Origin: Oceanobacillus halophilus
GTDB lineage: Bacteria; Bacillota; Bacilli; Bacillales; Amphibacillaceae
Direction: 5' to 3'
NCBI RefSeq assembly: GCF_003628505.1
Contig: NZ_RBZP01000025.1
Location: forward strand, 1 to 50,724
Length of the DNA stretch: 50,724 nucleotides
Position numbers and translations under genes: made by a program. Positions 42,682-50,675 of the stretch are shown piece after piece. The stretch's first letter is position 1. Each line of letters begins with the position of its first letter. The notes beneath the pieces were generated by a model. It was not told the DNA's origin. It saw nothing but the letters and a program-made list of their open reading frames with translations, and made no database searches.

Positions 42682-44292
42682 TTATCTTTTGTCTTTATCG
42701 ATAATAACGGAAAAATAGTGATAAATCTTCAATCCCATAAGCAACATTAGTTTGTCTTCAGAAAGATTCAAATTCAACCCGGTAATTTGTTTAATTTTCT
42801 GAAGCCGGTACTTTAATGTATTCACATGGATATATAATTGACTCGCCGTTTCCTTCAGGGATTCATTGCATTTAAAATACATCTCCAGCGTACGCAACAA
42901 GTTCAAATCATTCTCCCGGCTATAAACAATTAACTTTTTCATCGATTCATCATAGTAATTCTCTAATTCCTGATGATCGTCCACTAAAGAAATCAAGCGG
43001 TAAACACCCAAGGAATCATAATGAACAATCGCCTTATCCTCCCACAACTCCGTACCAAGCGAAATCGCCTTCTCCGCTTCCGAAAAACTTCTCCGCAATC
43101 CATTGATTCCCAAATATGCCGGTCCGATCCCAATACGAACCCTCGTATGAGTAACTTTTTCTATCTCCATCAATAACTTTTCAGCAACTTTTTTTATCCC
43201 TTGGATGCTTCTATTTTTTTCCGGAATAATAAAAAGGATCGAATTACGAATCGCAGCAGTTATCGCTCCTTTTTCCAGCTGATTCGTCTTCACTTCAATT
43301 TGTGAAATTCGCTCCTTAAAAACATCCTCACTAAGTCCCTCTTTCTTATTGGCCAGAATACATAAATAGCGCTCGTTCCGCCGAAAACCATATGTCTCCG
43401 CACGCTCCACTAAATCTTTTCGATTCATCTCCTGATTGAAAAGCAAATCCCGAATAAACTCACTCTTATAATTCTGTTCCACATCATATTTGATTTTCTT
43501 ACGTAAAAATTGAAGAGAAAGCAGTGATGCTGCTTTCTCTTGTATCGCTAAATCCACTTCCATGAAGCCAGATTGATAATCCCAGCACGTGACGGAACCA
43601 TACAGGTCTCCTTCGACAAGGATTGGGGCCACAATACAGGAAACCAGATCCCCTCTCGCATCCTTTCTCATCATACGAATCGGACGCTGGACCGCCTCCA
43701 ATTCCCTTAATTGTTCTACATTCAAGGTTTCGAGGCTTTCCTTCTGCTCTGAAAGATGAATGTAAGGAACATAGCTTTCTAAAAAGACCTTACTTTTTGC
43801 CAAGTACGACAAGGTTTCTATAAATCTGTCGAAACCACCATTAGCAATGGATATCTCGTCTAGTAGTCTCGTTGCATACTCCAAGTCTTCCTGTAAGACG
43901 ACTTTTTGATTAAAAATAGCATTCATTGCCGGAGATAATATATCCAAATAACTGATTTGTTCCGGTATTTCCAGCAAAACAATTCCATATTCATCTGCTT
44001 TTGTTTTCATTTCCTCTGGAATCGCATCCACAAAACGAGCAGGCTTTATCGCTAAAGCTACAGTATGTACCTCCTGTAATTTATCAAGTAATTCCACCTG
44101 TTTTTCCACATCGTCTTTAATTGGATAAAGACTCGTTAATAATAATTCATTCCCCTTTAACCATGTCACGATATCAGGAACTTCCATCACCGTGACATTA
44201 TTGACCATGTTTTCTAACCCAGAATGCCCAGCAACGACCTGGCAATGACGCAATCCTCCTACTTTTAGAAGTTTATTTAATGGAATTCCCAT
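42682..44292 (-). CDS. PucR-family transcriptional regulator
   Basis: A 536-residue regulator. Residues 1-125 are the PucR N-terminal domain (IPLNKLLKVGGLRHCQVVAG). Residues 290-420 hold a CdaR GGDEF-like region, and a C-terminal helix-turn-helix (ESLKETASQLYIHVNTLKYRL) completes the family pattern. PucR proteins sense intermediates of purine or ureide catabolism and activate the pathway. Located inside the operon between the transporter and enzyme genes, it probably controls all of them in response to the imported compound. GGAGGGG lies four nt before the ATG. Confidence 0.9.
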   Translation of the reverse strand: MGIPLNKLLKVGGLRHCQVVAGHSGLENMVNNVTVMEVPDIVTWLKGNELLLTSLYPIKDDVEKQVELLDKLQEVHTVALAIKPARFVDAIPEEMKTKADEYGIVLLEIPEQISYLDILSPAMNAIFNQKVVLQEDLEYATRLLDEISIANGGFDRFIETLSYLAKSKVFLESYVPYIHLSEQKESLETLNVEQLRELEAVQRPIRMMRKDARGDLVSCIVAPILVEGDLYGSVTCWDYQSGFMEVDLAIQEKAASLLSLQFLRKKIKYDVEQNYKSEFIRDLLFNQEMNRKDLVERAETYGFRRNERYLCILANKKEGLSEDVFKERISQIEVKTNQLEKGAITAAIRNSILFIIPEKNRSIQGIKKVAEKLLMEIEKVTHTRVRIGIGPAYLGINGLRRSFSEAEKAISLGTELWEDKAIVHYDSLGVYRLISLVDDHQELENYYDESMKKLIVYSRENDLNLLRTLEMYFKCNESLKETASQLYIHVNTLKYRLQKIKQITGLNLNLSEDKLMLLMGLKIYHYFSVIIDKDKR

Positions 44293-44321
44293 AATACCCC
44301 TCCGATTTTATACAAAAACAA

Positions 44322-45596
44322 CTATTCTGCTAGATTCACAAGGAACAAGGATAAATCTGGTATATACGTAATCAGCAGCAATGCCACCACATTTACCGCA
44401 AAGAACCGGAGTAGGCCAGGCATCATTTGTTTCATCGTTTGCTGCGTGATGCCCTGTGTAACAAATATATTTAAGCCAAATGGCGGTGTATATAGACCAA
44501 TGGCCAAGTTGGTAATCATGATGATTCCCAAATGAACCGGATCCACGCCTAAACCTAGAGCAGAATTAAAGATAAGTGGTGCAACAATGATAATTGCAGC
44601 TACCCCTTCCATAAACATACCTAGTACAAGTAACACTACATTGAGTACTAATAAGAACAGAATTGGTGAATCAATAGCTGTTGAAATCCACTGTGCCACC
44701 GTTTGCGGTACCTGACTCCGCGTTAACATCCAACCCAACACTTGCGCCGCCGCAACTAATACAAGCACCTGTGCCGATAGAACAGCCGAATCCACACATA
44801 CTTTATAAAAGGATTTCAGATTCATTTCTTTATAAACAAAGAAGCTAATAAACAAGGCATAAACGGCAGAAACACCAGACGCCTCAGTTGGACTGAAAAT
44901 CCCGCCATAAATACCACCTAAAATGATCACAGGAATGAGCAATGCCCAAGAGGCACTTATCGTCGCATTCCAAAGTTCCTTCCCTGTCGCTCTTGTATCA
45001 CGAGGCAAATTATTCTTTCGGGCATAAAAGTAGATATATATAATGGATGAAAGACCAAGAATTACCCCGGCACCAATACCGGCAATAAACAGACTACCAA
45101 CAGATACCCCGGTTACGGAACCATAGATGATAAGAGTAATACTCGGAGGAATGACGAGCGAAACAGAACCTGCAGATGCCAGCAACCCTGAAATAAACGA
45201 TTTATCATATTTTCCTCGAATCATTTCAGGAGACATTAATTTACCGATAGCGACAACCGTTGCCGGACTGGACCCAGACAACGCCCCAAAAAACATACTC
45301 GCTAACTGTGTGGTAATCGCTACCCCACCGGATAAGTGTCCTACCAGACTGCGCGTCCAGCGAAGAATCCGCTTCGATAACCCACCAACTTCCATAATAT
45401 TGGCAGCAAATATAAAAAACGGCAGAGCCATTAGCGCAAATTGGTCAATCCCACCAAACAAGCGCTGAATAAGAATCATCGGCTGGATATCTGTTGCAAA
45501 CATCAGCGTTAAGAAAGAGGCAAGTGTGAGCGAAACAAATATCGGTGCACTACTAAATAAAAAGAATATAATTAGGATTAGTAATAATACAATCAT
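44322..45596 (-). CDS. TRAP transporter large permease DctM
   Basis: A 424-residue integral membrane subunit with about twelve hydrophobic segments. Family signatures are FIFAANIMEVGGLSKRIL, FFGALSGSSPATVVAIG and VIPPSITLIIYG. It forms the translocation channel for a sodium-driven tripartite transporter. Its start overlaps the dctQ stop by 4 nt. Substrate is set by DctP. The following gene is pucR. Confidence 0.93.
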   Translation of the reverse strand: MIVLLLILIIFFLFSSAPIFVSLTLASFLTLMFATDIQPMILIQRLFGGIDQFALMALPFFIFAANIMEVGGLSKRILRWTRSLVGHLSGGVAITTQLASMFFGALSGSSPATVVAIGKLMSPEMIRGKYDKSFISGLLASAGSVSLVIPPSITLIIYGSVTGVSVGSLFIAGIGAGVILGLSSIIYIYFYARKNNLPRDTRATGKELWNATISASWALLIPVIILGGIYGGIFSPTEASGVSAVYALFISFFVYKEMNLKSFYKVCVDSAVLSAQVLVLVAAAQVLGWMLTRSQVPQTVAQWISTAIDSPILFLLVLNVVLLVLGMFMEGVAAIIIVAPLIFNSALGLGVDPVHLGIIMITNLAIGLYTPPFGLNIFVTQGITQQTMKQMMPGLLRFFAVNVVALLLITYIPDLSLFLVNLAE

Positions 45597-46081
45597 AGGT
45601 TATTCCCCTTAACTTCATCAGTTTTTGCTTGTTTAACATGCTTGATCAAATTATCTACAAGATGGACGATGGAAATTGCCGCACCGAATGGAATTGCTAA
45701 ATAAATCCAGTACATTTTAATTTGCATGGATGGCGTAATTTGCCCTGTCCCCATACTGAAAACAACCAGTTCCATCCCATAAATAATTAAGAAAACCATC
45801 AGAACAATCGAAACGAGGGTAACATAAATCCCAATCACATTCCGCCATTTCTCATTCACGTATTCCAAAAAGAAATCAATTCCAACATGCAAACCCCTGC
45901 CAAAACAAACACTGCTTCCTAAAAACGTCATCCATATAATCGCATAACGAATAAATTCCTCTGCCCATGTCGTATTCGCCTGAAAAAAATAACGAAGAAT
46001 GATATTAATAAACAAAACAGCCGTCGCTGAAATAATACTAATGGCCAGAAAACCTTCTTCTATCTTATATAACCATTTCAT
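45593..46081 (-). CDS. TRAP transporter small permease DctQ
   Basis: A 162-residue membrane protein with four hydrophobic segments of the DctQ family, with the hallmark TTWAEEFIRYAIIWMTFLG. It pairs with DctM. It ends overlapping dctM and is preceded by a stem-loop after dctP. Confidence 0.93.
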   Translation of the reverse strand: MKWLYKIEEGFLAISIISATAVLFINIILRYFFQANTTWAEEFIRYAIIWMTFLGSSVCFGRGLHVGIDFFLEYVNEKWRNVIGIYVTLVSIVLMVFLIIYGMELVVFSMGTGQITPSMQIKMYWIYLAIPFGAAISIVHLVDNLIKHVKQAKTDEVKGNNL

Positions 46082-46196
46082 TTAGGGAGTCACCTTCCTT
46101 TTGTGGAGCTGGATTTTTAAGTTGGTATGTTGATAGAGTTTGACGACAACACTTAATCCAGTCCTATGTAAATTCCTGCAGCAGATAAGGATGATG

Positions 46197-46238
46197 AAAA
46201 ACAAGGAATTCGCACTATACTATTGGCAAATTCCTTGT
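46197..46238 (-). terminator. stem-loop between dctP and dctQ
   Basis: On the minus strand ACAAGGAATT pairs with AATTCCTTGT across a 20-nt loop, followed by TTTTCATC. It is a weak intrinsic terminator or mRNA-stabilising hairpin that would favour expression of the binding protein over the permeases. Confidence 0.55.
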
Positions 46239-46254
46239 ATCCCACACTTACACC

Positions 46255-47325
46255 TTATTTCTGCACTTCATCAATAGCCTGATAAAGTTTCTCAAGCAAT
46301 TCTAACTGTTCCGGTGTATTATAAACTTCTTCATGCATCGGACGTGATGCTTCACGGAATGCAGCGATTTCTTCTTCCGTAAATTCATAATAATTCACAC
46401 CACTGTCTTTGATTTGCTGACGGTAATCATTTTCTGTTTCCGCCAAGTCCTCACGTGCTGCTGTACGTCCAGCTTCTTCCGCTTCCGCAATAACTTCCTT
46501 CAAATCATCAGACAGGCCTTGGTACCAACCTTGGTTAGCCATGAGCACATATGTCATCGTTCCATGGTAACTTTCGATAATATTATCCTGTACTTCATGA
46601 TAGTTATTTAGAAAAATAGTTTGAAGTGGATTCTCTTGTCCATCCACGGTTCCTTGCTGTAAAGAATTATAAACTTCCGCATATGGTACTGGGATAGCTG
46701 TCCCACCCCATGTTTCATATTGTTCAATCAATACAGGGGATTCCATAACACGCATCGTTAAGCCAGCGAAATCTTCTGGACTATGAATCTCTTTGCCACT
46801 TGTTGTGAAAAGCTTGAATCCACCAGGCCAGTACCCTAGCCCTTGGAATCCGCCTTTTTCAAGTGTTCCTAGTAGCTCCTGTCCTACTTCACCATCGAGA
46901 ACTTCATAGGTTTCCTCTTTATCAGCAGGCCATAAATATGGTAAATCTACCGCTTTAATGTCATCAACAAACGGGGTAACAACCGCTGTCGGCTGCATCG
47001 TAATATCTATTTCTCCCATTTGCGTTCCCTCCACTTGTTCTCGCAAACTACCAAGCTGAGAAGCTGGATAAATGCTGACGGTTACATTTCCATCCGTTTT
47101 CTCTTCAACTACTTCTTTAAACTTCTCCGCACCAACATGTTCCGGACTTTCAATTGGCTGATTGTGACTAAACGTAATCTCTAACGTTTCAAATGAACCA
47201 GAACCATCACTTCCACCATCTCCATTATCCGAAGATGAATCACCAGAAGCATCCTCACTATCCCCACCACATGCAGCTAATAACAAAACAAACAGAAATA
47301 TCGACAACATGAGTATCTTTTTCAT
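46255..47325 (-). CDS. TRAP transporter substrate-binding lipoprotein DctP
   Basis: A 356-residue lipoprotein. The signal peptide ends in LLAACG, and a Gly/Ser/Asp linker follows. The DctP body contains the conserved Arg in AGLTMRVMESP, which usually binds a carboxylate of the ligand, and QQGTVDGQENPLQTIF. This supports an organic acid as ligand. Orotate, itself a carboxylate, fits the operon. ATG at 47325 has GGGGG six nt upstream. It is the first gene of the operon, with the 47329-47427 region as candidate promoter area, where I see no clear boxes. Confidence 0.9.
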   Translation of the reverse strand: MKKILMLSIFLFVLLLAACGGDSEDASGDSSSDNGDGGSDGSGSFETLEITFSHNQPIESPEHVGAEKFKEVVEEKTDGNVTVSIYPASQLGSLREQVEGTQMGEIDITMQPTAVVTPFVDDIKAVDLPYLWPADKEETYEVLDGEVGQELLGTLEKGGFQGLGYWPGGFKLFTTSGKEIHSPEDFAGLTMRVMESPVLIEQYETWGGTAIPVPYAEVYNSLQQGTVDGQENPLQTIFLNNYHEVQDNIIESYHGTMTYVLMANQGWYQGLSDDLKEVIAEAEEAGRTAAREDLAETENDYRQQIKDSGVNYYEFTEEEIAAFREASRPMHEEVYNTPEQLELLEKLYQAIDEVQK

Positions 47326-47427
47326 CAAATTCCCCCTATTCTTTTAATTATTAAAATTTTACCACCTTCCGCCTAGTATTTCCAGACAAAATTTTTCGAT
47401 AATTTTTATTTATTAAGACAAAAGACC

Positions 47428-47458
47428 GGGGGACACGGGGACAGGTTCCTTGTCCCCG
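47428..47458. repeat. REP-like half element, left border of minisatellite 2
   Basis: Unit with core GGGACAGGTTCCTTGTCCC, lying a few bases before the second 21-bp array. Confidence 0.85.
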
Positions 47459-47463
47459 TTTAT

Positions 47464-47775
47464 TTATCAAACGGATTTGTCTTTCTATCGACTGTCTTGA
47501 TCTTTCTATCAACCGACTCGCTCTCTCTATCAACCGACTCGCTCTCTCTATCAACCGACTCGCTCTCTCTATCAACCGACCCGCTCTCCCTATCAACCGA
47601 CCCACTCTCTCTATCAACCGCCTCGCTCTCCCTATCAACCGACCCGCTCTCTCTATCAACCGACCCGCTCTTTCTATCAACCGACCCGCTCTTTCTATCA
47701 ACCGACTCGCTCTTTCTATCAACCGACCCGCTCTTTCTATCAACCGACCCGCTCTTTCTATCAACCGACTCACCA
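47464..47775. repeat. 21-bp minisatellite array 2, about 14 copies
   Basis: The same 21-bp unit (TCTATCAACCGAC core) as the array at 36263-36496, in the same orientation, with about fourteen copies, the first two being degenerate. It also keeps all frames open. The region 47329-47904 is otherwise intergenic. Confidence 0.9.
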
Positions 47776-47799
47776 CTCATCCCATGACAAACTTAAGCA

Positions 47800-47827
47800 G
47801 GGGACACCTAACCTGTCCCTCTGTCCC
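47800..47827. repeat. REP-like half element, right border of minisatellite 2
   Basis: A degenerate inverted unit (GGGACACCTAACCTGTCCC). With the left border it forms the same REP-array-REP layout as minisatellite 1. Confidence 0.8.
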
Positions 47828-47904
47828 ACTTCATTCTTTTTGTAATGTTACATATTCAAATGTTATAATAAGGTTATGTTACATTAGAAGAGAGGGGGAG
47901 TGAG

Positions 47905-48468
47905 TTGGAGTTTGTAGATCCTATAAAAGACTTGGAGACGATAAATGAAATAAAAAAGTTACTTAAGCAAAAGTCTCAAAGGGATTTCTTGTTATTTGTG
48001 TTTGGCATCAATACGGGGATACGGCTGAATGACTTGCTTCATTTGAAGGTTAAAGATGTTTGGGATGGAAAAGAAGCTAGGGAATTTTTGTTTATTACGG
48101 AAGCTGGCAAGCGAAAAGAACAATCCATCTTCTTAAACAACAAAGTTCATGATGCTTCAAAAGGATATTTATTAGATTCCAATTTATCTGCGAATGATTT
48201 TCTTTTTAAATCTAGAAAATATGATGGACCAATTACGCGACAGCAAGCCTACCGTATTATTAATCAAGCTGGAAGAGAGGTAGGTATTCAAGGAAAAATC
48301 GGCACCCATACAATCAGGAAAACATTTGGTTACCACGCATACAGAAAAGGGATTGCTATTTCACTCATACAGTCTGTTTTTGGTCATGCTTCTCCATCTG
48401 AAACTCTAAGATATATAGGAATTGATAAAAAAAGTAAGCATCTGATAAAAGTAGATGTTCATTTATAG
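47905..48468 (+). CDS. core-only tyrosine recombinase / phage-integrase-like protein
   Basis: A 187-residue tyrosine recombinase catalytic domain without the usual N-terminal DNA-binding SAM-like domain. Active-site residues are visible: Arg in NTGIRLNDLLHL, His-x-x-Arg in GTHTIRKTFGYHAY, the His of VFGHASPSETLRYIG, and the Tyr in LRYIGI. It starts at TTG with GAGGGGGAG upstream. It ends 14 nt before the antiporter gene, with which it may be cotranscribed. Function unknown; it could act in DNA resolution or regulate locally. Similar single-domain recombinases occur in Bacillaceae. Confidence 0.82.
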   Translation: MEFVDPIKDLETINEIKKLLKQKSQRDFLLFVFGINTGIRLNDLLHLKVKDVWDGKEAREFLFITEAGKRKEQSIFLNNKVHDASKGYLLDSNLSANDFLFKSRKYDGPITRQQAYRIINQAGREVGIQGKIGTHTIRKTFGYHAYRKGIAISLIQSVFGHASPSETLRYIGIDKKSKHLIKVDVHL

Positions 48469-48482
48469 AAAGGGGGACACAC

Positions 48483-49976
48483 ATGAATGAAGGCGGATTC
48501 ATCATGGAATACTTCATATTAATTCTGGGTCTATTACTCATTATTGGAGTACTGGCTACTAAGTTTTCCAGTAGATTGGGAGTTCCAGCACTAGTTCTTT
48601 TCATTCTTGTAGGGATGTTGCTTGGAAGTGATGGTTTTAAGCTTATTGACTTTAGTGATTATAATTTATCTAGATTAATAGGTATGTTTGCCTTAGTTAT
48701 TATTTTGTTTGATGGTGGACTGCAAACAAAATGGTCCACAGTAAAACCTGTAGTCACTCCTTCTCTTATACTTGCCACAATAGGGGTTATTTTGACATCA
48801 CTCATTGTGGGGATAGGGGCAAAATTTGTACTGGAAGTAACCTGGTTTGAAGCCTTATTATTTGGGTCCATTGTTGGCTCAACGGATGCTGCAGCAGTCT
48901 TTGCAGTGCTAAAAGGAAAAAATATTAAACCGAGGATCAAGGCAACACTGGAAGCAGAATCTGGATCAAACGACCCGATGGCAATGATTCTTATGATTTC
49001 TTTTATTCAATTAATCTCCATGGACCAATCGTCCTATCTAACATTGGTCGGCTCATTCTTTTGGCAAATGATTATCGGCCTCGTTTTCGGACTAGTCGCA
49101 GGTAAAATCGCTACAATAGCCATCAATAACATTAACTTAGATTCAAGTGGGCTATATCCTGTATTTACATTGGCATTCGCCTTGTTAATCTATAGCATTA
49201 CAGATCTGATTAATGCAAGTGGTTTATTAGCTGTTTATGTAGCTGCGGTTTTAATCGGTAACTCCGAAATAACCTATCGTCATTCCATTTTTAGATTCAA
49301 TGAGGGGTTTGCCTGGATAGCACAAATTTTAATGTTTACGATTTTAGGTCTCTTAGTTTTCCCCACACATCTATTCACCTGGGATATTATTTGGAAAGGT
49401 CTACTAGTTTCCTTTATTTTAATATTCCTAGCTCGTCCAATAGCTGTTTTTCTATCAACGGTTAAACTTGGATATAACACAAAAGAAAAAGTCTTCCTCT
49501 CATGGGCCGGATTAAAGGGGGCAGTCCCCATTGTATTAGCTACTTTTCCCATGGCAGCTGGTTTAGAAAACAGCCAATTATTTTTTAACGTTATCTTCTT
49601 TATTGTCTTGATTTCTGCTCTTGTACAAGGATCTACTATATCCATTTTTGCTGAAAAGTTAGGTTTAACTGGACCTAAAAAGACAGAACCAATGCATTCT
49701 TTGGAATTAGTTTCTCTTGGAAAAGCTAATGCAGAAATGATTGAATACGAAGCAAGCGATGATACCACCATAATAGGCGAATCATTAGCTGATATTGAAT
49801 TTCCAAATGATGTTCTAGTTAATGCTGTGATTAGAAATGACGAACTAATAACACCATCTGGTGATACAAAAATCGAACCAGGAGACATTTTATATATTCT
49901 TGTTTCGCGTAAAAGCAAAAAGGAATTAAAGCAATTATTAAAAAAGGAGAAGGAAATAAGTACATCCTCTGCTTAG
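48483..49976 (+). CDS. CPA1-family K+(Na+)/H+ antiporter with TrkA-C domain
   Basis: A 497-residue protein. About the first 390 residues form twelve to thirteen transmembrane segments of the cation:proton antiporter family, with FGSIVGSTDAAAVFAVL and EAESGSNDPMAMILM as core motifs. The last 90 residues (IIGESLADIEFPNDVLVNAV, then ITPSGDTKIEPGDILYILV) are a TrkA-C regulatory domain. NhaP2/CvrA-type antiporters like this export K+ or Na+. AAAGGGGG precedes the ATG at 48483. A PII-like gene follows. Confidence 0.9.
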   Translation: MNEGGFIMEYFILILGLLLIIGVLATKFSSRLGVPALVLFILVGMLLGSDGFKLIDFSDYNLSRLIGMFALVIILFDGGLQTKWSTVKPVVTPSLILATIGVILTSLIVGIGAKFVLEVTWFEALLFGSIVGSTDAAAVFAVLKGKNIKPRIKATLEAESGSNDPMAMILMISFIQLISMDQSSYLTLVGSFFWQMIIGLVFGLVAGKIATIAINNINLDSSGLYPVFTLAFALLIYSITDLINASGLLAVYVAAVLIGNSEITYRHSIFRFNEGFAWIAQILMFTILGLLVFPTHLFTWDIIWKGLLVSFILIFLARPIAVFLSTVKLGYNTKEKVFLSWAGLKGAVPIVLATFPMAAGLENSQLFFNVIFFIVLISALVQGSTISIFAEKLGLTGPKKTEPMHSLELVSLGKANAEMIEYEASDDTTIIGESLADIEFPNDVLVNAVIRNDELITPSGDTKIEPGDILYILVSRKSKKELKQLLKKEKEISTSSA

Positions 49977-49984
49977 CATAGAAA

Positions 49985-50122
49985 GCAAGAAGGTCTTTGC
50001 CAAAGTTCTACGTGAGGGGACAATTGTGATGAAGCGCTGCTTGAATTGCGTCTTACATCTTTGGGGGGTTTGCGGCTCCACTAAAAAACCTTCCACTATC
50101 TTCGTTTTAGGAGTGAGAGAAC
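49985..50122 (+). other. unassigned leader or repeat upstream of the PII-like gene
   Basis: A 138-bp spacer with base composition unlike its surroundings. It contains a stem (AAGC-GCT-GCTT flanked by CAATT and AATTG), a G-run TTTGGGGGG, and GAAGG with ACCTTCC in possible pairing. It may be a structured leader or a short dispersed repeat, since its translation looks familiar from spurious Bacillaceae ORFs. I cannot assign a class. Confidence 0.35.
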
Positions 50123-50455
50123 ATGGGTATATCAAAGGATTTCAAACTAATTGTAACAATTATTGCACAAGATATGGCCGATAAAGTATTGGACGCCATT
50201 GAAAAAGAAGGTGTAAAAAAAAGCACTGTCCTGTTAAGTCGAGGCATAAGTGATAACAATCCAATATTACCATTTAACGTCCGAATTGATCCAAGACGTG
50301 AAGTTATACTTACTTTAGTTCCTAAAGACAAAGCAAATCGAACATTTGAAGTTATCTTAGAAGCTGGAGAACTGGAAAAACCACTCAATGGATTAACCTT
50401 TATATCAGATATCGAAAAAGTAGGCGGCATCGACTTAAGCATGTTTGATAATTAG
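50123..50455 (+). CDS. PII-like signalling protein
   Basis: A 110-residue protein starting MGISKDFKLIVTIIAQDMADKVLDAI, the N-terminal strand and helix of PII-family proteins. The region after ILLSRGI and the FISDIEKVGGI ending also fit the ferredoxin-like fold. The usual uridylylation T-loop is short or absent. It may regulate the antiporter encoded 147 nt upstream, as PII-like proteins often pair with transporters. Nucleotide ligand unknown. TTAGGAGTGAG precedes the ATG. The stop codon merges with a REP unit. Confidence 0.75.
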   Translation: MGISKDFKLIVTIIAQDMADKVLDAIEKEGVKKSTVLLSRGISDNNPILPFNVRIDPRREVILTLVPKDKANRTFEVILEAGELEKPLNGLTFISDIEKVGGIDLSMFDN

Positions 50456-50486
50456 GGGGACGCGGGGACAGGTTCCTCGTCCCCCC
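50455..50486. repeat. REP-like half element
   Basis: A single unit (GGGACAGGTTCCTCGTCCC core) starting at the last base of the PII-like stop codon. Confidence 0.85.
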
Positions 50487-50606
50487 TGTTTTACATATAA
50501 GCAACGCTATCTTACAGAAAGAGACGAACTCTTCAAAACCGTTAGAGAAATAACATCTCTCCTCGATTACCTAAAATTTCACATCAGCTCAAAAACTTTT
50601 ATGGAC

Positions 50607-50625
50607 TGGGACAAGGCACCTGTCC
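50607..50625. repeat. degenerate REP-like half element
   Basis: GGGACAAGGCACCTGTCCG, an inverted, partly decayed unit. Between it and the previous unit lies about 120 bp with a helix-rich open stretch (LTERDELFKTVREITSLLD) that may be a gene fragment. Confidence 0.55.
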
Positions 50626-50675
50626 GAGGCCACTGAAAAACCATCCCTTTTATAGAAAGTGTTGAAGTAAAATAA

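Noticed and set aside
36940..47325. Uracil reductive (PreT/PreA-type) pathway or allantoin pathway as primary reading
   Set aside because: The PyrD-like protein has NISCPN rather than SCPHG, the electron-transfer partner is PyrK-like rather than PreT, and the ring opener lacks allantoinase substrate motifs. These remain fallback readings only.
47351..47787. Overlapping frames across minisatellite 2
   Set aside because: Same reason as for array 1. Three frames are open at once on both strands.
49938..50135. 65-residue minus-strand frame upstream of the PII-like gene
   Set aside because: It overlaps the end of the antiporter gene and the spacer, has no ribosome site, and lacks any family signature.
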